In this document: positions 60,641-64,000 of the stretch, one piece after another | Numbering within the stretch: the stretch's first letter is position 1 | Layout of the letters: the number at the start of each line of letters is the position of its first letter | Assembly: GCA_026225555.1 (NCBI GenBank) | Contig: JAMFSY010000151.1 | Location: forward strand, 1-64,000 | Reading direction: 5' to 3' | DNA: 64,000 bases | Source of the DNA: Methylacidiphilales bacterium | GTDB lineage: Bacteria; Verrucomicrobiota; Verrucomicrobiia; Methylacidiphilales; UBA1321 | The notes under the pieces: model-generated | What the model was told of the DNA's origin: nothing | Seen by the model: the letters and a program-made list of their open reading frames with translations, nothing else | The model's database searches: none | Translations under genes and position numbers: made by a program

Positions 60641-60931
60641 TTATTTGGCAACCGCGCTGCCGGTCAGCGCCCCGACCACATGGGCCAGGACGAGATCGGA
60701 CGTGGTGACGAATCCGGCAAGCAGGATCACGGAAATGATCACCACCGCGGTCGACTCGAACAATTCCTTGTACTTTTTCAGGCCGGTCTGGTTCGGGTCC
60801 CAGGGCCAGCTGCATTTATCGAGCTCCACCTTCACTTCGGCCACGAACTTGAGCAGACTGACGCGATAGCGCAGCAGCACGTAGGCGAGGATGATCGCCG
60901 CGAAGATGAGGAAATAGGTGCCGGAACTCAT
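60641..60931 (-). CDS. secE: preprotein translocase subunit SecE
   Basis: Small inner-membrane subunit of the SecYEG channel, 96 residues. One extra N-terminal hydrophobic segment (residues about 4-21) precedes the conserved amphipathic helix (LLKFVAEVKVELDKCSWPW), and the essential C-terminal membrane segment follows (AVVIISVILLAGFVTTSDLVLAHV). Its position between tRNA-Trp and nusG is typical and supports the call despite the low conservation of SecE. Confidence 0.92.
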   Translation of the reverse strand: MSSGTYFLIFAAIILAYVLLRYRVSLLKFVAEVKVELDKCSWPWDPNQTGLKKYKELFESTAVVIISVILLAGFVTTSDLVLAHVVGALTGSAVAK

Positions 60932-60968
60932 GTGAAGGTGACTCGATTGATCTAAAATTTACTTTACC

Positions 60969-61041
60969 CAGGGCAGGAGGGACTCGAACCCACAACCAAC
61001 GGTTTTGGAGACCGCTACTCTACCAATTGAGCTACTGCCCT
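60969..61041 (-). tRNA. tRNA-Trp (CCA anticodon)
   Basis: A 73-nt cloverleaf read on the minus strand. The acceptor stem AGGGCAG/CTGCCCT is perfect, with a G discriminator. The anticodon loop CTCCAAA gives CCA, and the TTCGAGT T-loop is standard. The T-stem has one T-T mismatch. The 3' CCA is not encoded. It lies between tuf and secE, a classic bacterial position. Confidence 0.97.
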
Positions 61042-61102
61042 AACTGGCGGGAAATGAAAATGTTGTTTAGTCTTATTTTGACGCCGAAACCGCCGCGCCT
61101 GC

Positions 61103-61123
61103 GGAGGCTTGAAATAGCCCTCC
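61103..61123 (-). terminator. weak hairpin between tuf and tRNA-Trp
   Basis: GGAGGGCT and AGCCTCC arms (one bulge) in the 117-nt spacer after tuf. It might reduce read-through from tuf or guide processing of the tRNA. No T-run follows, so it is not a strong terminator. Nothing else is seen in this spacer. Confidence 0.3.
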
Positions 61124-61158
61124 GAGACCCGACGGTTTAGCGCGATTCGTTCTACAGA

Positions 61159-62343
61159 TTACGCGATAATTTCAGAAACACGACCGGCGCCAACCGTCTT
61201 GCCGCCCTCGCGGATGGCGAAACGGATCTGCTTTTCCATCGCGATCGGGGAAATCAATTCAACTTCGATCTCAACGTTGTCTCCGGGCATGACCATCTCC
61301 ACGCCTTCCTTCAGCTTGACGCTGCCCGTCACGTCGGTCGTGCGGAAGAAGAACTGGGGACGATAGTTGTTGAAGAACGGCGTATGACGACCGCCTTCTT
61401 CCTTGCTCAGGACGTAGACCTGGCCCTTGAACTTCGTGTGGGGCTTGATCGAGCCGGGCTTGGCGAGAACTTGGCCGCGTTCGACGTCGTCCTTCTTGAT
61501 ACCACGGAGAAGAATACCGACGTTTTCGCCGGCTTCGGCGGTGTCGAGCAACTTCTTGAACATTTCGATGTCGGTGACGGTGGTCTTGGTCGTTTCCTTG
61601 AGGCCAACGATTTCGACTTCTTCCATCTTCTTGAGGACGCCACGTTCGACACGGCCGGTGGCGACAGTGCCGCGACCTTCAATGTTGAACACGTCTTCAA
61701 CCGGCATGAGGAAGGGCAGATCCTTCGGACGTTCCGGCAGCGGGATGTATTCATCCACCGCGTTCATGAGATTGAGAATTTCCTTCTCGTATTCAGGGTC
61801 GCCTTCGAGCGCCTTGAGGGCCGAGCCCTTGACGATGGGGATCTTGTCGCCGGGGAATTCGTACTGGGTGAGGAGTTCGCGAACTTCGAGCTCGACGAGC
61901 TCAAGGAGTTCCTTGTCATCAACCATATCGACCTTGTTCAGGAAGACAACGAGGGCAGGAACGCCGACCTGACGGGCGAGCAGGATGTGCTCACGGGTCT
62001 GAGGCATGGGGCCGTCCGCCGCGCTAACGACGAGAATGGCGCCGTCCATCTGGGCCGCGCCGGTAATCATGTTCTTGATGTAATCGGCGTGTCCGGGACA
62101 GTCGACATGCGCGTAGTGGCGCTTCTCGGTCTGGTACTCGACGTGCGTGGTGTTGATCGTGATGCCGCGCTCTTTTTCCTCGGGGGAGTTGTCGATTTCC
62201 GCGTAGTTCTTCGCGGTCGCCAGACCTTTTTTGGCCAGATAATTGGTGATAGCCGCAGTGAGCGTGGTCTTGCCGTGATCGACGTGGCCGATCGTGCCGA
62301 TATTCACGTGCGGTTTACTGCGATTGAATGCTTCCTTAGCCAT
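61159..62343 (-). CDS. tuf: elongation factor Tu
   Basis: GTPase that delivers aminoacyl-tRNA to the ribosome, 394 residues. The P-loop is GHVDHGKTT, with DCPGHADYI and NKVD as the other GTP-binding motifs. Domains 2 and 3 are complete. Unlike many genes in the window it has a textbook ribosome-binding site, AGGAGT at 62352-62357, 8 nt before the ATG. It lies between two tRNA genes. Whether a second tuf copy exists elsewhere cannot be seen here. Confidence 0.99.
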   Translation of the reverse strand: MAKEAFNRSKPHVNIGTIGHVDHGKTTLTAAITNYLAKKGLATAKNYAEIDNSPEEKERGITINTTHVEYQTEKRHYAHVDCPGHADYIKNMITGAAQMDGAILVVSAADGPMPQTREHILLARQVGVPALVVFLNKVDMVDDKELLELVELEVRELLTQYEFPGDKIPIVKGSALKALEGDPEYEKEILNLMNAVDEYIPLPERPKDLPFLMPVEDVFNIEGRGTVATGRVERGVLKKMEEVEIVGLKETTKTTVTDIEMFKKLLDTAEAGENVGILLRGIKKDDVERGQVLAKPGSIKPHTKFKGQVYVLSKEEGGRHTPFFNNYRPQFFFRTTDVTGSVKLKEGVEMVMPGDNVEIEVELISPIAMEKQIRFAIREGGKTVGAGRVSEIIA

Positions 62344-62477
62344 GTGTCTTTACTCCTGAGGGTTCGTATCTTATTTCGGCCGTCCCCCGCATGCTCGCGC
62401 ACCGCCAGGGCAGCCCTTCGTTTGTTAAATTCGTTCTTCTCCGACCAATCTCTCTCTACCTCTTCGCCAGTGGGGCA

Positions 62478-62550
62478 AGCCCATGACCGGGTTTGAACCG
62501 GTGACCTCATCCTTACCAAGGATGTGCTCTACCGACTGAGCTACATGGGC
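62478..62550 (-). tRNA. tRNA-Thr (GGT anticodon)
   Basis: A 73-nt cloverleaf read on the minus strand with perfect acceptor (GCCCATG/CATGGGC), D, anticodon and T stems. The anticodon loop TTGGTAA gives GGT for threonine ACC/ACU codons. The discriminator is T. It lies 134 nt upstream of tuf, matching the common tRNA-Thr-tuf linkage, and probably is the first gene of the long transcript. Confidence 0.97.
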
Positions 62551-62694
62551 ACTTGACCATCTACCGAGCAAGTGGCCGTGAAGCCGACTGTTCCCGATCC
62601 TTATCCTGTCCCCTCCCTGCGAATAAAGGCAAAAAGTCCACCCCCGAATCTAAAACTTGCGTCCTAAATTCAGGTGTGGCCTTGATCTTGCTTG

Positions 62695-62722
62695 AGCATG
62701 CCGTATCTGGCGAGGATGTCAA
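62695..62722 (-). promoter_or_regulatory. candidate promoter of the tRNA-Thr-tuf-rpoC array
   Basis: On the minus strand, a perfect TTGACA at 62717-62722 is followed after 16 nt by CATGCT at 62695-62700. Just upstream of the -35 box lies AAAATTTATTT, which resembles the UP elements of strong rRNA/tRNA promoters. The leader before tRNA-Thr would be roughly 140 nt. The -10 box is only a partial match. Confidence 0.45.
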
Positions 62723-62783
62723 AATAAATTTTGGGAAGGCAACCACTTTTCTTTCCCGGCTCGCCTTCGAGAAGTTTAGATTA

Positions 62784-62818
62784 ACCCTCTTTCTTGTTAA
62801 CGCAACATGAAAGAGGGT
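62784..62818. terminator. hairpin downstream of ppk2
   Basis: Perfect 9-bp inverted repeat ACCCTCTTT / AAAGAGGGT (62784-62792 and 62810-62818) with extra inner GTT/AAC pairing. It begins 31 nt after the ppk2 stop on the minus strand. It probably ends ppk2 transcription ahead of the tRNA-Thr/tuf promoter. Confidence 0.55.
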
Positions 62819-62849
62819 CCTGTTGAACCATGGGCGGCCGACGCTCCGC

Positions 62850-63956
62850 TCAATGATGCGCCGCTGAGTGCTTCGCTTCTCCGTGCTCGTAGATGGCCTT
62901 GGCGGAGCCGAGAACCAGCGGATCCGGGGCGGTCACGGTGTCGGCATCCTTCCCGGCATAGGGAATGGAGTGAAGGACATGCTTCATCGCGTTGAGCCGG
63001 GCGCGGTTCTTGTCATCGGAACGGACAATGGTCCAGGGAGCATCAGCCGTGTCGGTGTAGAAAAGCATGGCTTCCTTCGCCTTCGTGTAAGCCTCCCAAC
63101 GGCCGAGCGACTCGACGTCCATGGGACTCAATTTCCACTGCTTGAGAGGGTCCTGCGCGCGTCCCAGGAACCGGCGTAACTGCTCCTCACGACCGACGGA
63201 GAACCAAAATTTAAAGAGCCGGATACCGCTTCGCACCATCATCCGCTCAAACTCGGGCGCCTGGCGCATGAATTCCAGATATTCGTGCGGCGAGCAGAAG
63301 CCCATGACGTGCTCGACGCCAGCGCGATTGTACCAGGAGCGATCGAAGAAGACGATCTCGCCCTTGGTCGGCAGCTTCTCGATGTAGCGCTGGAAGTACC
63401 ATTGCCCGCGCTCGGTGTCCGAGGGCTTGGCGAGGGCGACGACTTTCGCGCCGCGCGGGTTCAGGTTCTCGGTGAATCGCTGGATGGTACCGCCCTTGCC
63501 CGCGGCGTCGCGACCCTCGAAAAGGAGGACGATGCGCTCCCCGCTTTCCTTCACCCAGGCCTGCATCTTCACCAACTCGATCTGAAGCAGCTCGATCTCC
63601 TCAAGGTAATCCTCCTTCTTCATCGTCTTCGGATAGGGATAGGTGCTGCTGATGATCTCCTTCTTGCTCTTGGCTCCCTTCACCCGGGTCACGAGTTCTT
63701 CCGGAATACTGGTCCGCACCTGCTCGTCGATCAGCTCGACCATGGGAAACGTTCCCGCCATCGCCTTGGTCGCGCCCTTCCGTTTCTTCAACTCCTTTTT
63801 CAAACGCTTCTTTTCCGCCTTCTTTTCGGCCTTGGTTTGTTCCACGTCGCCGGTCGGGCGGGGCGAAGGGGGCGCGAAATCGTTTTGGATTTCTTCCGTT
63901 TTTTCGTCGGAGACGGCGGTCATGGGAGCGGCTTCCAGCAGTGTATCAGTAGACAT
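62850..63956 (-). CDS. ppk2: polyphosphate kinase 2 family protein
   Basis: Kinase that transfers phosphate between polyphosphate and nucleotides, 368 residues. Walker A is FEGRDAAGKGG, followed by the lid and substrate blocks (RGQWYFQRY, EIVFFDRSWYNRAGVEHVMGF) typical of class I, one-domain PPK2. The first ~65 residues form a Lys/Glu-rich extension (KKAEKKRLKKELKKRK), probably disordered and basic, and not needed for the fold. The last residues are His/Ala rich. Direction (making polyphosphate or using it to make ATP/GTP) cannot be read from sequence. It stands alone upstream of the tRNA-Thr array. Confidence 0.94.
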   Translation of the reverse strand: MSTDTLLEAAPMTAVSDEKTEEIQNDFAPPSPRPTGDVEQTKAEKKAEKKRLKKELKKRKGATKAMAGTFPMVELIDEQVRTSIPEELVTRVKGAKSKKEIISSTYPYPKTMKKEDYLEEIELLQIELVKMQAWVKESGERIVLLFEGRDAAGKGGTIQRFTENLNPRGAKVVALAKPSDTERGQWYFQRYIEKLPTKGEIVFFDRSWYNRAGVEHVMGFCSPHEYLEFMRQAPEFERMMVRSGIRLFKFWFSVGREEQLRRFLGRAQDPLKQWKLSPMDVESLGRWEAYTKAKEAMLFYTDTADAPWTIVRSDDKNRARLNAMKHVLHSIPYAGKDADTVTAPDPLVLGSAKAIYEHGEAKHSAAHH

Positions 63957-64000
63957 GGCGGTATATTTTCATGGTGGGTTGATGGCGATCTTATGACCCG

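Larger units (their letters stand above)
62551..62849. other. 299-nt control region between tRNA-Thr and ppk2
   Basis: The longest gene-free stretch in the window. I see a candidate strong minus-strand promoter (62695-62722) with an AT-rich upstream segment (about 62723-62735), and an inverted repeat near the ppk2 stop (62784-62818). Short open frames here have no ribosome-binding site and no family resemblance, so I call no gene. Confidence 0.6.

Noticed and set aside
62561-62746. Small open frames between tRNA-Thr and ppk2
   Set aside because: They lack ribosome-binding sites, overlap the promoter candidate and resemble no family.

Overview
The window is 64 kb of gene-dense, GC-rich bacterial chromosome. 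I found no prophage, insertion sequence, CRISPR array or rRNA operon. The organism is Gram-negative: it has an LptF/LptG-type permease, a GmhA-type heptose isomerase, an EF-Tu/RNA polymerase beta-operon and several outer-envelope sugar genes. Short palindromic repeats between genes, a secreted DUF362 protein and the overall gene mix suggest Verrucomicrobiota. That assignment is an inference, because the window holds no 16S rRNA.

Layout. 0-6.3 kb: tyrS, then a complete branched-chain amino acid (Liv-type) ABC importer, livKHMGF, on the + strand. 6.4-12.2 kb: an SDR-fold protein with a small secreted protein, a gamma carbonic anhydrase-like protein, uvrA, and a divergent dihydropteroate-synthase-like protein. 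12.2-19.6 kb: a minus-strand run of DUF362, mazG, an amidohydrolase, a Jag-type RNA-binding protein, gmd-fcl (GDP-fucose synthesis) and an exopolysaccharide priming transferase. 19.7-26 kb: folD, FIST-cysH, an alpha/beta hydrolase and a two-gene carotenoid unit. 26.2-32 kb: a secreted OB-fold protein, a divergent XRE/S24 repressor with LexA-like cleavage geometry, and gltB. 32.1-42 kb: tlyA-nadK, an LPS export permease, gmhA, a polysaccharide deacetylase, a PAS-PP2C phosphatase and two glycosyltransferases. 42-49.2 kb: accD-comF-CPBP protease facing accA-tadA, then trpS-scpA and an FHA protein. 49.3-62.6 kb: one minus-strand array, tRNA-Thr, tuf, tRNA-Trp, secE, nusG, rplK, rplA, rplJ, rplL, rpoB, rpoC, ending at a strong hairpin. 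62.8-64 kb: ppk2.

The genes are mostly housekeeping (translation, transcription, fatty acid synthesis, chromosome segregation, folate and sulfur metabolism), with a surface-polysaccharide theme in gmd/fcl/priming transferase, gmhA, the deacetylase and the two glycosyltransferases.

I did not find an obviously new multi-gene system. The observations most worth following up are: (1) a family of inverted-repeat elements found at four loci, all between convergent genes, including two related ~150-bp copies in opposite orientation; (2) a DHPS-fold protein that has lost key substrate residues; (3) a stand-alone repressor with exact LexA spacing of cleavage site and catalytic dyad, next to a perfect palindrome; and (4) several genes without a Shine-Dalgarno sequence whose best promoter match would give a leaderless or nearly leaderless mRNA.
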